Assembly (NCBI RefSeq): GCF_954871325.1
Contig: NC_088777.1
Location: 23,227,366-23,291,365 of the forward strand
DNA from: Gordionus sp. m RMFG-2023
Lineage: Eukaryota > Nematomorpha > Gordioida > Chordodea > Parachordodidae
Direction of reading: 5' to 3'
DNA: 64,000 nt
Below are positions 25,216 to 38,100 of the stretch, one piece after another. Below the pieces are notes generated by a model that saw only the letters and a list, made by a program, of their open reading frames with translations, had not been told where the DNA came from and did no database searches. How positions within the stretch are numbered: position 1 is the stretch's first letter; each line of letters opens with the position of its first letter. Position numbers and translations under genes: made by a program.

Positions 25216-25685
25216 TACATACCCTCTTTACAATATAAATCATATTTTTACCCTGTCAAAAAATTTCAAAAATTTTAAAAAATAACGAATATGACAATTG
25301 TCACATCAAAATATTATCCCACAAAAGATCATTTAAAATAACATAAAAAAGTTTAATGTAAATATTTAAAAAATAAATTATTTAGAAAAACCATCTCATT
25401 TAATATACTAATAGATAATTTTACAAAAATAATTTAAAAAATGATTAAAAAAAACTATAAAAGATTTAATCTATAAGATTGTTTATTTATGATAAAATTC
25501 ACAAAAGAATTCCTCAAAAAAGATTTATTTACATTTTTCAAATCAAAATATGATCAAAAATCTTTTTGAACTTCAAAAAAAAATTTTTCTTAAAATTTTG
25601 GGCGTGAAAATCACTAATAAATTATAAAAAATAATATTACAATAGTAGCATATCAATTTTTTTATAAGAAAACATACAATAGCAA
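25216..25685. other. AT-rich spacer before the minisatellite
   Basis: No gene or repeat recognised except the 118-bp-unit-like fragment (CGAATATGACAATTGTCAC) near 25,285-25,305. Confidence 0.4.
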
Positions 25686-25689
25686 TATA

Positions 25690-25998
25690 TTTATTTATTG
25701 TTTCGCGGTAATCCACTCACGATAATAATTTCGCTATTCGCGGTAGAAAATTCGCTTTAAACGGTTGGCGTAAAAAGTTTCGCTAAAATCGCCATAATGA
25801 ATTCGCGGTTAAGGCGTGCAAATAAATTCGCGATAATGGCTTCGCGAAATTGCCTTCGCTATAAATGTTTAGCGGAAAAAAATTCGCATATTTGGTTTCG
25901 CGATTTTACCTTCGCATAAAAACTTTTCGCGATAAACGACATTCGCGATAAAATTTTAGCGAAAAAGTGTCTCGCGATAAATGTTTCGCTGAATTGAC
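25690..25998 (+). repeat. CGCG-rich minisatellite directly upstream of MED25
   Basis: About 14 imperfect copies of a 20-25 bp motif built on TTCGCGATAAA, with variants TTCGCGGTAA, TTCGCTATAAA and TTTCGCGAAA. CG dinucleotides are frequent here although they are rare in the flanks. It ends about 35 bp before the MED25 start codon, so it must overlap the promoter or 5' leader. A role in expression is inference only. Confidence 0.8.
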
Positions 25999-26032
25999 TT
26001 GATACGAATTTTAACATATATATTATATTAAA

Positions 26033-26139
26033 ATGATGCTAAAACAAAATTCTAATATAATTATTTTGGTAGAATCTTCTATGTTAATTAATGAAAATTT
26101 CAATTATATAATTGAAAATTATATTAAAACTTGCATCAA
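26033..26139 (+). CDS. MED25: MED25 exon 1 (VWA start)
   Basis: Two successive ATGs (26,033 and 26,036) precede NSNIIILVESSMLINENF, the first VWA strand (vertebrate DVVFVIEGTANL). The donor GTAAAA follows at 26,140; phase 2. The first ATG is taken as start because no open frame leads into it and the CGCG minisatellite ends just upstream. Confidence 0.85.
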
Positions 26140-29100
26140 GTAAAATTTAAACCTTTTTGTTTATAAATTATATTTATAGCTCATTAAAACCTGATAAAAT
26201 CGAGGTATACATAAAATTATATATATATATATATATTATTTTACTAACTACTATTCAAGATTTCAAAATATATTATTGTACTCTACAAAGACATAATAAA
26301 TCGTAATTTAGTTAGTATCGTGTGTTGTAATACAATAAAACAAATTGAAAATTTAATTAAAAGTGACAAGTATTATACATTTTAATTGTATTATTCAAAA
26401 TAATTTTAAAATTTTAGTGAATTTGGAGATATTGATATAAAATGTTTTGTTCAAGCATTAAAATGTTTAACTAATATTGTATCAAATAATACATATGATA
26501 ACTCTAAAGAAGATAAACAGTTTTAGATATTTATGTGGTGTTTTTTTTTCTTTACTTTTTATTTTTATATCAGAGACATATCAGCTTAGACATCAAATTA
26601 TAAAATTGTTTGTTGCTTTAAATCAAGACTTTTTGGCTTATAATTGTATATAAATATAAACCTAACCCAGGCTAATTTTTTAAAATAAATAATAAATATA
26701 ACAATTAATTAACCAGTTATGAAACAACACTAATTATCTTATATTAATATTCATATAAAACCATTTAGCCAGAATTATTTAGAATGGTAAGATTTGCTAA
26801 AGTGTAAAATGAGCTAAATTTTATAAACAGGCTATTAATTTATGTTTTAAAGTTAAAGCTGGGCTGGTGGGCTCTTGCCTCCTTCAATCCATCAGACCTA
26901 AACATATAAAATATTATGATTTTAATCTTAGCTAAGTTTAGACAAATTTAATATGGAAATCCTTTTGCAACAAATTATAGGCAAAATTATTTAAAATGTT
27001 GAAATTTTAAATATTTAAGCTAGGCTGTCAAGTGAACAAAATTTAAAATTAAATATGAGCCAGCACTTTCTAATAAAATATACAAATGAACCAAACATAA
27101 ATTTTTTAAAATCTGGGTCAAGCTAAAAAAGTTTGACCCTAGCAGATTTCTAATTTATGTATATCAATTAATGTTAAATTATAGAGAAACAATATGCTTC
27201 TTAGTATGTTCAGAGATCCCAGAAGATGATATCTGTTTAAATATAATCAGAGGAAATATTAGTTTGGATGAAATTATAGAAAAAATAAAAGAGGTTATTT
27301 TTACTATTTTGTGAATTATTATTTAAAATTATATTTTAATATTTTCAAAAATTGAACATTGCTAAATAATTATTGCAAATAATAAAAAATTACAAATAAA
27401 ATGCACTCTTAAGGCTTGATATGATTAAATTAATTATATTTGTTTTTATGAATATTGTATAAAAAATTTTTTTGAATTTAAACTAGTTAAAAATAGCAAT
27501 GAACATCATCTGCCCCTTAAAACTTCCAAACATGAATTTCATTGAAAAAGTAATTATTAATTTTTTTTATCAAAATTTTTCTTTATATTTATATTAGGTA
27601 TCTTTGAATTTTCACAATCATCAATTCGTCAATGAGGATGGATATTTTTGTTTTTTTCAAAGTTTCCCAATTGAATTAAGTTATTTTTTATTTTCATTTA
27701 CTTTACAACAAAATATAATTATAATGATTGCCTGTAGATTAAGGATTAATCTTAATAAAAACAACCAAGGGTGTGTGCATAATTTAAAAAATACACAGAC
27801 ATAAAATACAAGGTACCTTTTACAAAAGGTAAACAAATTCAAAAATAACCTATATACGAGAGCTGTGGATATCCATAAATTTTACACTTATCCAATCTGA
27901 TATTTACTCATTACAGGTGCATAGCGAGTGGGTCCATCCTACTCCGTAACAAGAAATTTTGGAAAAATATAAAAGGGCTTCATTATGTTTCAAGGTTATA
28001 TTCTATTCTAAATATTAGCAAAATGTTAAAATTAGTTTAAATATTAATTTCTTTTATATTTAATATTTCATCTCACAAAAGTTTATTTTCTTACATTTTT
28101 TTAAACCTTAAACACTGATGGATATGAGAAAATTTTATTAACCAAAGGAAATCTATTTAATTTATCCCTATTTATAACTATGATTGGATAAAGTGTAATC
28201 CAATTAAGAATTAACTGAATATAATTATTCTGAAACTTCTTGTGCACAGGGAAAAAGATACTGCATAAAGCCTGAACAAGATGGAGCCTTCAATATCAAG
28301 GTGTTACAGAATTTTTTGGATTTAGAAGAACTTAATTTATATGCCCTTGGAGAAATATCAGAATCTTCCGTAACAGATATTTCATCTGAAACTGATACAT
28401 TATTAGATTTAATATGGCTGCCGAATAAATTATTTATTACATTACAGTTTTATTCTATATATTTTAAAAAAGGATTTGGCTGAAGTTATGAGAATCGTGA
28501 TATACCAAGAGATAATATCGACCAGGAAATTCTCGAGATGAAAACAAAATTATATGATTTTGAGATTCACAAGCTTTGACTTTCACAGACAAACAAATCT
28601 TTCCAATAATAACTTGGAGTTAATTGAGGATTTTTAAAATAACCGTTTTTATTCCACATTTGGATTTTGACTTCAATCAATGAACGATTTGTCATTTATC
28701 AAAAATGACTATTACAAATACCATATATTATAACTCCCTATGAATTGAGGATATATAATCTTAATTTTGGAAAATTAAATATTTAGCTAAATTTTATTCA
28801 TAGGAAATAAATGTATTTAGGCCAATTAATTTTAGAATTTAAATGGTATGAAAGATTATTTTTGTAGATAATCCTTCGAAGTAAAGTAGAAGCATTTCAT
28901 AACGGGTCATTCCATGTCAAATTGGCCAAAAACGAAATTTTTAGACCACCATTTCTAAAATGAACGAAACTTGGCATGATAGTTATCCACGATGTATATT
29001 TTAGTAAAATCAATATTTTAGAACGCTAGCTCAATCAGATTCAAAGACATACGTCAAAGTCTAAATTGCGTATCATTTAAAAAAAAAATATTTAAGATAG

Positions 29101-32100
29101 AGTTATAAATTATATATCATTTTATAGCTCTTAAAATTTTACATTGGAAAACTTCAATAAAATATTTAAATATCGAATGTTTTTTTATTTCCGGTAAAAA
29201 TAAAATATTAACATTGTTGAAAAGAATTTTTCTGGGTGTGGGTATTCGCGGAATGTTTATTACTTTCATATTTATCATAAAAAACGATAGCGAATTTTGT
29301 TATTTTTATTTAATTTAACTTTTTATTATTTTATAAATAAAAAAATGTAATATAGAGAGCGTTATATTTAAAAATCATTTTAATATAAGAGATGTAAAGG
29401 TAGGGAAATTTCATATTTTCTCGTAAAATTTATCGAATTTTCCCTTAATATAAATATAATATTTTATTTCAAAAATTATGATTTATAATTTAACTTATTA
29501 TATTATTTATTTTCCTCGTGAGTCTTTAAACATCTATTTTAAAAGTACAAAAAAGGTAAAATATTAAATGTTATACTCTCATATATAATATTAATATGAT
29601 ATATTATAGAATTTGAAGTTTTCTAGTTTAATAATGCAATTGTCCATAATGTTTACTGGTAATAGGTATAACAAATTTATGAGATTTTATTGGTATAACA
29701 TATTTATGAGATTTTATTCATCAATTACATTACGATCATATCAGAAATTTCAAAATTTTATTTTATTTAAAAATTATTTTTTTTACTAAAAATATTTCCA
29801 TGCTTATATAGCTTGTAAAAATCAATTTATATAAATGAAAAATCAATTTAATAATTTACATAAACGAAAAATCAATTTACTAATTTACATAAACGAAAAA
29901 TCAATTTAATAATTTATATAAACAAAAAATCAATTTAAAGGTTAGTATTAAATTAATAACGAAAAAGAAATATATAAAAAAATTAACCAGGTCATCTCAA
30001 CATTCTACCCTCTAAGAAATGAACTCCACTAAGGTTCTTCTTGTATGTGAATCTTATAAGTTCATGATATAAACTTGATATCGCGCAGTCAACGTCTTAT
30101 TATTATTCGGCCTCTAAGCCTCAGCTAGACGGTCATTTATTTGGTCGATGACATTTCACCTTTTGCAAAAAGTAATCGATGGTGAAGTGTTGTTTGGAAT
30201 GTTTGGTTTCAGTGGTAATTCGGTTTCTTCATCATTTTGGTTTGTTTGTAGCTTGTTATCCTGATCGTCTAATCATTCGCTTGATCATCATCATCACACT
30301 AGCTTGTTCATCTCGTTATTTATTATCATTTATATTTATTTATCATTTGAAATTATTATTATGATCAATTTATCTTGAATAAAATAATTTTGGAATAAAT
30401 AATTTATTGGAATCATTCATAGAATAAGAATAATAATCATAATTTGGGATATAGAATCATAGAATATTTTGAATTATAGCGTTTTATATAATAATTTTTT
30501 ATTTATTATTAAATTTCAATTATTTTTAAATTTTAAATTTTACTCCCTTATTTTTCAATTTAAACAATTTCTTCATATCATAATTTATCTTCAAATTGTT
30601 CTTTATAAAAAAAATTTCCTTTCGCCTTCCATTTTTAACATATGATCTCCATATCACATTCTTAAAATCTTTTTTAACATCAAGATATTTAACTTTTACC
30701 TTTACTATGATATTTGTTTTACGTTTCTTTATTTTCAAAGTTATTTAATTTTTTTTATTAATTATAAAAGTTTTTATTTTATTATTTTCTTTAATGTTTA
30801 TTGAGATGACCTGATTAATTTTTTTATATATTTCTTTTTCGTTATTAACTTACTACTAAAATCAATTTACTAATTTACATAAACTAAAAATCAATTTAAT
30901 AATTTATAAAAACAAAAAATCACTTTAAAGGTTAGTATTAAGTTAATAACGAAAAAGAAATATATAAAAAAATTAATCAGGTCATCTCAACAGAATTATT
31001 AATAATTAATGATATATTTAGTTATGTTATATAAGGTCATTATATTTTAATCATACTATATAACTGGTATAATAATTTATTGATGTTTAATTTAAATTAA
31101 TATGATTGCAATATTTTATAGATGCCTTGGAAAATTTTAAACATTTGGAAACATTTTATTATACAGCTAATAACAAGAAAGGGTTGACATACAATTTCCC
31201 AAATTCAACATAGATGTCTCAGCATGCCAAAAAATGTAAAAGGTATATAAACAGTTTACAATTTAATGAAGTTGATAATAATAATTCTACTGAAGAATAT
31301 ATTGTAGTATGTATACCAGATTCCAGTACTAATAAAATAATATCTCAAAAAGACATAAATAAAACCATTCTAAATACTTTTAAAGAAAATACCAATAATT
31401 TTAATAATGTATCAGGCACATCTAAAATTAAAAATTTTTTTGTCACTGTAACTGAACAAAATCAAACACAACTTGACAGGCTTTGGCATTAGCCATTTTT
31501 ATGTCAAATTGCCCTTTTCATTTAGTTGAAAATAAATATTTTATCCTATTTTTAAAATTAATTTTCCCAGCCTATAAAATTCTATTTAGATATACAATTA
31601 GTAAAATATTTTTAGATTTTGAATATAATAAAGTGACAAATATTATCAACAACAAATTCGATACTTTAAAAGATTTTACTCTCATTAGCGATGGCTGGAC
31701 AAACCTTTATGGAGAGTCCATCATTAATTTCATAATTATGATTCCATAACCCAATTTCTATAAATCCATTGACATTGGATCTAGTGTTCACACTGATGAT
31801 TATATTGCATCTGAAATGATGAGGTAATTGAAGAAATTGGTAGCAAGAAATTTATATCACCAGTAATTGATAATGTAAAGGATATGAAAAAGGCCTGGAA
31901 TCTTGTTAAAGCAAAATATAATTATATTGAATATTTTGGATGTGCCGCACATAACTTGAATCTGCTTATTAAAGATTTATACCAAATACTTTTTATTGAA
32001 AAGATCATTATAAAAACCAAACTAATTAAATATTTAAAATTTAATGGTATTTTATTGACAACTTTTTAAGAAAGGCAAATATTTAAAGTATATAAATCTT

Positions 32101-35100
32101 CCTTAAAAATTCAAAGTCTAACAAGACGGGGAGGTTATGTTATAATGTTGCAAAGTGTTGTGAAAAATAAGGAAGTTTTGCAAGAAATTGCAATTTCAAG
32201 TTTATTTACAGACAAACAATGAAGGCGTGGACAAAGAAAGATACTGGGATAAATTAGAGTCTGTACTGACTTTTTTGGAATTTATTTATAACAAAATTAT
32301 AATTGTAGAATTTGATACAGCTGTATTATCGTACCAGAAATATTTTAAAATATAAAAGATAAACTCAATTCATCAACTTTTATTTTTAATGAAAATGATT
32401 TGAAAAGTGTTAAGATGCATATTAATAAACGAAAGAAATTTTGTTGCTGAGAATATCATCAAATCTTCTGGATCATAGATATTATGGTGCGAGATTAACA
32501 GACCGCGAATTAATAGTAGCCATAAATTTAATAAATATTATTTCAGGCCAAATTAATTTCTGGAAAAATTAAGGTAATTTAGCAGTATATCTTTCAAAAC
32601 AAGGTTTCTATAAAGTAGCTGGCATATGAGAGAGCTCGATCCATACCAAACCACTCATAATGTGTAAAGGGTTCAGTGGCCCCTACACTTTTTGAGCGAA
32701 TGAAGCAGAATACCCCCATGAAAAGTACCCCCTTGAAAAGTATCCCCCCTCCTTCGAAAAAATGATAATTATGACACCCATAAATTTCAAAAATAATTTT
32801 TATTGCATCAATTTTTAATATATAATATAAATAAAATGCAAAAAATATAACTTTATAAATATTATTTTTAAATGAATAATTTAGATAAATTAGGGGAAGA
32901 GAAAGCGAAAGAATTTATAATTTCATCAGTATTTAATTGTTTAAATAAAAATTTTTCCATTGATAATATGGTTAAATTATTGAGAAAAGAATCTTTCATG
33001 GTACTGCGCAGTCTTGTTTTAATTAATTTAATTTTACTCATGACTCTTTCGGCAGTACATGAGGTTGTGGGAATGGTTAATAAATATTTATATAAAATTC
33101 TTAAATAGGGAAAGCAGAAAAATTTAAAAGTAAACGATAAGGTAAAATAAATGATTAGTTTTTCCAATCTGAATCGTAAGTCCCTGAATTATCATCATCA
33201 TCAGAAGAAGCTAAATAATGTATTGGTAAAAATATTTTAATTAAATAAATTTACAATTCTCAGAATCTGTTTAGATTCTTGAACCTCTAGGTCATGAGTA
33301 ATAATTACATTCCCCATTTTGGCCATCTTATAAATATTTCTAAACTTCAACATTTTTTTGAAAATTTAAATTGTAAAATTCACAGATATCCTCGATATCT
33401 TCTTTAATAATTGATTTTTCTGCCATTCCCTTTGGCGTAAAAAATGATGTTTGATGTAAAAATTTCATGGAATCATCATTAAATCTTTCGTTAAACTGCA
33501 TAATAATTAAATCCAGTGCAGCATAAAACACACCTATTTTAAAGCTAAAAAAAATTTCTATATTTAATGATGAAAGTATATATACCTCTCCTTTTTGGAT
33601 TGTAATGTTTGAAGTCTAGAACTTTCAAAATCAATAGGTAGATTTCTCTCCTTCATAAAATCTTGCGCCTTTGAAAAAACATCCAAAAATTCAGTGTTAT
33701 TATCTATTAGATTAAAAAATAATTAAGACAATATTATACTTCTCAAATTAATCAAGCAATCTTTTGTCAATTGAATTTGATTTATTGCATACCCTATATC
33801 CTTCGAAATGGTTTGCAATTTTGTACAAGCCAAACTTGTTATCAACAATATTTTATCCAAAACACAAAGTGATAAGATAAAATCAAATTTTTCTATTCTA
33901 AAGACTATAGCACTAGCCATAGTGGAAGTGGCAGGATCTTCAGAATCCTTTAAATTTGTTAAAGCTGCCCTCAAGGTATCATAAAGTTGAAAAAAAATTA
34001 CTATAGCTTTATATGACGATAGCCAGCTTCTAAATAAAAAAAACATTTAAAATTTAAATAAATAAGGAACTATTACCGAGTGGTATTCTTGACGCGTAGA
34101 AATCGTTGTGATTTTTCAGATCATTGCACTGAAATTTTTTGAGTACCTCATATCTTTTTACACCATTAAAATAGACATAAATCTCATCTAGTATTCCTAG
34201 AACATTTCGAAGTTCTTTAATTGATTGGCATAATTGAACAACGATTAAATTTAATCGATGACAATAACACCAAATAAAAGCTGCCTTTGGCGCCTCTGCT
34301 CTAATCAAGGCTTGTACACCATTGATTCTTCCACTCATGTTTGAGGCGCCATCATAACTTTGCCCAACGATAATCAAAGGGTAAATTCATCGAGCTAAGT
34401 TTGGATATTATATTATGCTTTATATCGAGACCTGTGGTATTTCCCGTACAATATATTTCAATCAGTCTTTCAACAGGCTTCGGAGTCTCCCTATTTTCAA
34501 CATATCTTACTATATAAGCTATTGCTTCTGATTTCGAAACATCGTATGTGCCATCAACTATGATTGAAAAGCACCTGTTAAATGTAATCTCATTTTGAAT
34601 TTTTTTTATAACCATATTTTTCATGGTTTCAATGAGAATGTTTATGTTATTATATGATAATAGGTTTGAATATAATTTCGTTTTTAATCCCTTATTTTTT
34701 TTATCCTTTTTTCTTTCTTCATTTTGCTGTGTATACATTTTTAGTATAGGTTCAGAATCTGCAATAAGCTTAATAAGGGCCATCATATTGCCTTCTTGTT
34801 GCCTGTTCCCCCAGAAGGCTTGGTTACGAGATATTAAATAATCTAAACATCTTATTATAATTCTTATAATAGAACGGTTATTATCTACACATTCTTTCTG
34901 AGGTGTTATAAATTTTAATATCGAATTTTTCTTATGAGAAAGCCTTCCATAATCGGCCAGCATATGTGCCTGTGAAGATTCATGCAGAATAATATCACGA
35001 TTAATATTTTGCCATTTATCTAGACCTTCACATGTCCATTTTGAATTTGCGTGTGGACCACCAAATAAAAGACATGTTAAGCAAAAAACTTTATACATTT

Positions 35101-38100
35101 TAATACTATAAGTAGTCCAATTTCTAGGAATTTTGCTATTGTCAATATTGGTTAATATTTTTAGGCATATTTTAAAATTGGAAAAATAATTTATGACAAG
35201 AAATTTCGGATAACAAATTTACTAAATATCGACCAAAATTTCCGTCAATATATTAAATTAAATATTAAGTGGGGGGGAAGGGTCTTATTGTTACATTTAT
35301 AAACCAGAAATCACATGATCATGATGGATGTAAAAAAAAGTACCCCCACTCAAATTTACTGAAGCAGTTGCTTCTGACCCCCCCCCCCCTCCCCATAGAT
35401 GTAGGGGCCCCTGAAAGGGTTGTGTACAAATCAACCCTTTTGTCAAGTGGCAGTGAGATGCCTTTCGATATCACCCTCAAGTGCCTCGTCAGAAAGAGTC
35501 TGGTCAGCTGGAAAAATTAGAAAAAAAAATGAAAGTGTCGAAAAATTAATATCAGACATAACATACATTTAAAGGATCACACAAATATCTCATGTTCGGG
35601 ATATCATCAAAAGAGTAAGTGATAAGATGATGTTTCAATTGCATCCCATGAAGATGTTAATGCTATTTCATTAGCATCCCATGAATTTTATAGGAATTTA
35701 TAATACCTTCTTGTAATTAATAAAGTTATTCAATAAAAAAATGAAATGTTTTTAGTGTATTTTTGTCTTTATTGTTTAATTATTTTATTTTCCCTTAGTT
35801 CCTTAATTAATAAAGTTATTCAATAAAAAAATTAAAAGGTTTAAAGTGTTTTTTGTGGTTATTTTTTAATTTCCCCTTTTTCCCCAATTTTTCTAGGGAA
35901 ATTTCCCCTGAACTAATTTTCCCAGGAAATTTACATCTCTAATATAATATATTTAATAAAAATATGTATTGTATTGGTATTAAAATAAAAAAATCCACTG
36001 AGCATAACCTGATGTCTTGGGGCGAATTGTAAGCAAAGCAGCCCATACAGATATGATTATTATTAGGACGATATTCAGGAAATTCTATTAGCGCAAAATG
36101 GAATAGGTTAAAAATTAGAGATATTTTTTGTAATAGTATATAAATTTTAAAATATGTTTATTTTACAATATTGCATCCCAATAATAATCATCTGTATGGG
36201 CTGCCTGCTTATATGGCTCCAGGACATCATATTGGTTATACTTAATGGATTTTTTAAATTTTAATACCATATAATTCATATTTTTATTAAATACATTAAT
36301 TTATAATGATTTTTGAATATTAAACTATTTATATCTTATTTTTTATTTATAAAAATAATAAAAATTTAAATAAAATTTAAAAAATTAAACAGTTTAATAT
36401 AAAGATAATAAACATTCGTAGAGAATATCATCTCACCCACAAAAATCCTTTCTTAATAATGTTAATTTTTTATTTTTACCGGAAATAAGAAGACACTTGA
36501 ATTTATAAAATAATTTTATAGATTTTTTTTAATGTAAAATTTTAATGGCTATAAATTCATAAATTTAATTTACAATAATATCTTAAGTATTTTTTTAAAA
36601 TCAATATTTAATGAAATTATGCATCGCCTGAAAGCGTATATCCTTGGATCTAGTTGATCTAGCGCTATAAAATTTTGATTTTACAAAAATTTGCAACATA
36701 ATAACTAACACAAGTTTCATTCATTTTTAGATGGTCGCCCGATACATAGATTCATTTGTAATAGATTGACCCATAGGGCATAGTTTTTAACAATGATTTA
36801 TTTATTATGTATATGATTCATGAATTAAATCAAACATGTTGAACCCTACACCATTAATAGCTTGGATGACTTTTCAAAGTTATTTAATTAAATTAATCAA
36901 GCACAAAATGTTTTGATAATCAGTTTATATATTATAGAATATTTGATTTTGAAAAAAAGCACGAGAAACTGCAGTTAAACGACGAAAAATATTTATTAAA
37001 TACACCACAGAGTATTTAGAACTCACTAGATTCTAATTGTTATTATTACTTATTAAAAGATATAAAATATTTTTAATTTTCCTTTTAAATAAATTTTCGT
37101 AAGTTTTTCTCAGAAAATTATAGAAATTTCCAGCATTTCTCTAATTAGGTTACTTTAATAGCAAATGTTAAATCAAATCACATGCATTCGATACGGCAAA
37201 GCAAATCACATAGCAAAAGATTGTAGAACTCTTGCAAGGACACCTCGCCTTTTGTTTCCTAATAAAACTACCATTGATGCGAAGATAAATGGTTTGCGGT
37301 TTACAATGGAATTCGGGGCTGCATGCAATAGATGAAGTAGCCTGGAGACGTATTTGCAAACGATCATTATCAACTGCTTATAAACTAGTGAGGTGTAACA
37401 ATATCAAAAGAAAGTCGAATTATAAAACATTATCTTTACCTATTTGGGTAGTAAAGGCGTCTACATAACAGGATTTTCACTGGATGCATACCCCCTTCAT
37501 AAACCTATGCCTACCACCCTAAAAAATTCGCGCAGCCATCGGCGGCGGTTTCTCTTTATTATTATTTTCACCTATTTATTTATTGATACTCTTTTCTAAG
37601 AATTTATAAATGATAACTTAAATTAATCTATCTCTACTACCAACTATCGATATTTTGTGAATATAAAGAATTTATTTTTTAGATAATAAATTCAATTAAA
37701 ACCTCCATTATTTACAATGAATTAATTATTATGGCATTATGAGCTTGCTGAAATATCGAAACCTTTTAAATTACATTTAAAAGGATAGTTTATTTGGAAA
37801 ACAATGTGTATGATTGTTTGCAATATATAGATTTGGTCAATGAATTGTATTATAATAATACTATAATAAAAGTATTAATTTTTACAGCAATAAATTTTGT
37901 CCTATTTCATCTCAAAATTTAATAGATAACCCCACAAAAAATTTATCCTACCCCCATTAAAGCAGCTTACCCCCTACCCCCCTCAAAAAATAGGATGCAA
38001 ACTGTTCCTACCCCTCCCGCATATATAGACGCTGAGTAAAGGAGAGAATTCCCTTATTTTTGGAATGTCCTTTCTTAGAGAATTCTTCATTAAATGTGTT

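Larger units (their letters stand above)
28914..36772. mobile_element. Large inverted-repeat element with GGGTCATTCCATG end, loaded with nested insertions
   Basis: Left end GGGTCATTCCATGTCAAATT at 28,914; right end GATTGACCC at 36,772. About 470 bp at each end are reverse complements: TTTCCGGTAAAAATAAAATA near 29,190 pairs with TTTTACCGGAAATAAG near 36,475, and the AACGAAACTTGGCATGATAG zone pairs with the AACACAAGTTTCATTC zone near 36,705. The outermost bases of the right end are degraded. Between them lie the repeat cluster at 29.9-31.0 kb, a hAT with a second hAT inside (31.1-35.6 kb) and a small palindromic element (35.9-36.3 kb). No own transposase remains. The end motif is shared with the transposon at 41,982-45,598. 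No clear target duplication was found. Confidence 0.55.

Noticed and set aside
34623-34841. Plus-strand frame opposite hAT copy B
   Set aside because: Antisense shadow of the transposase frame.
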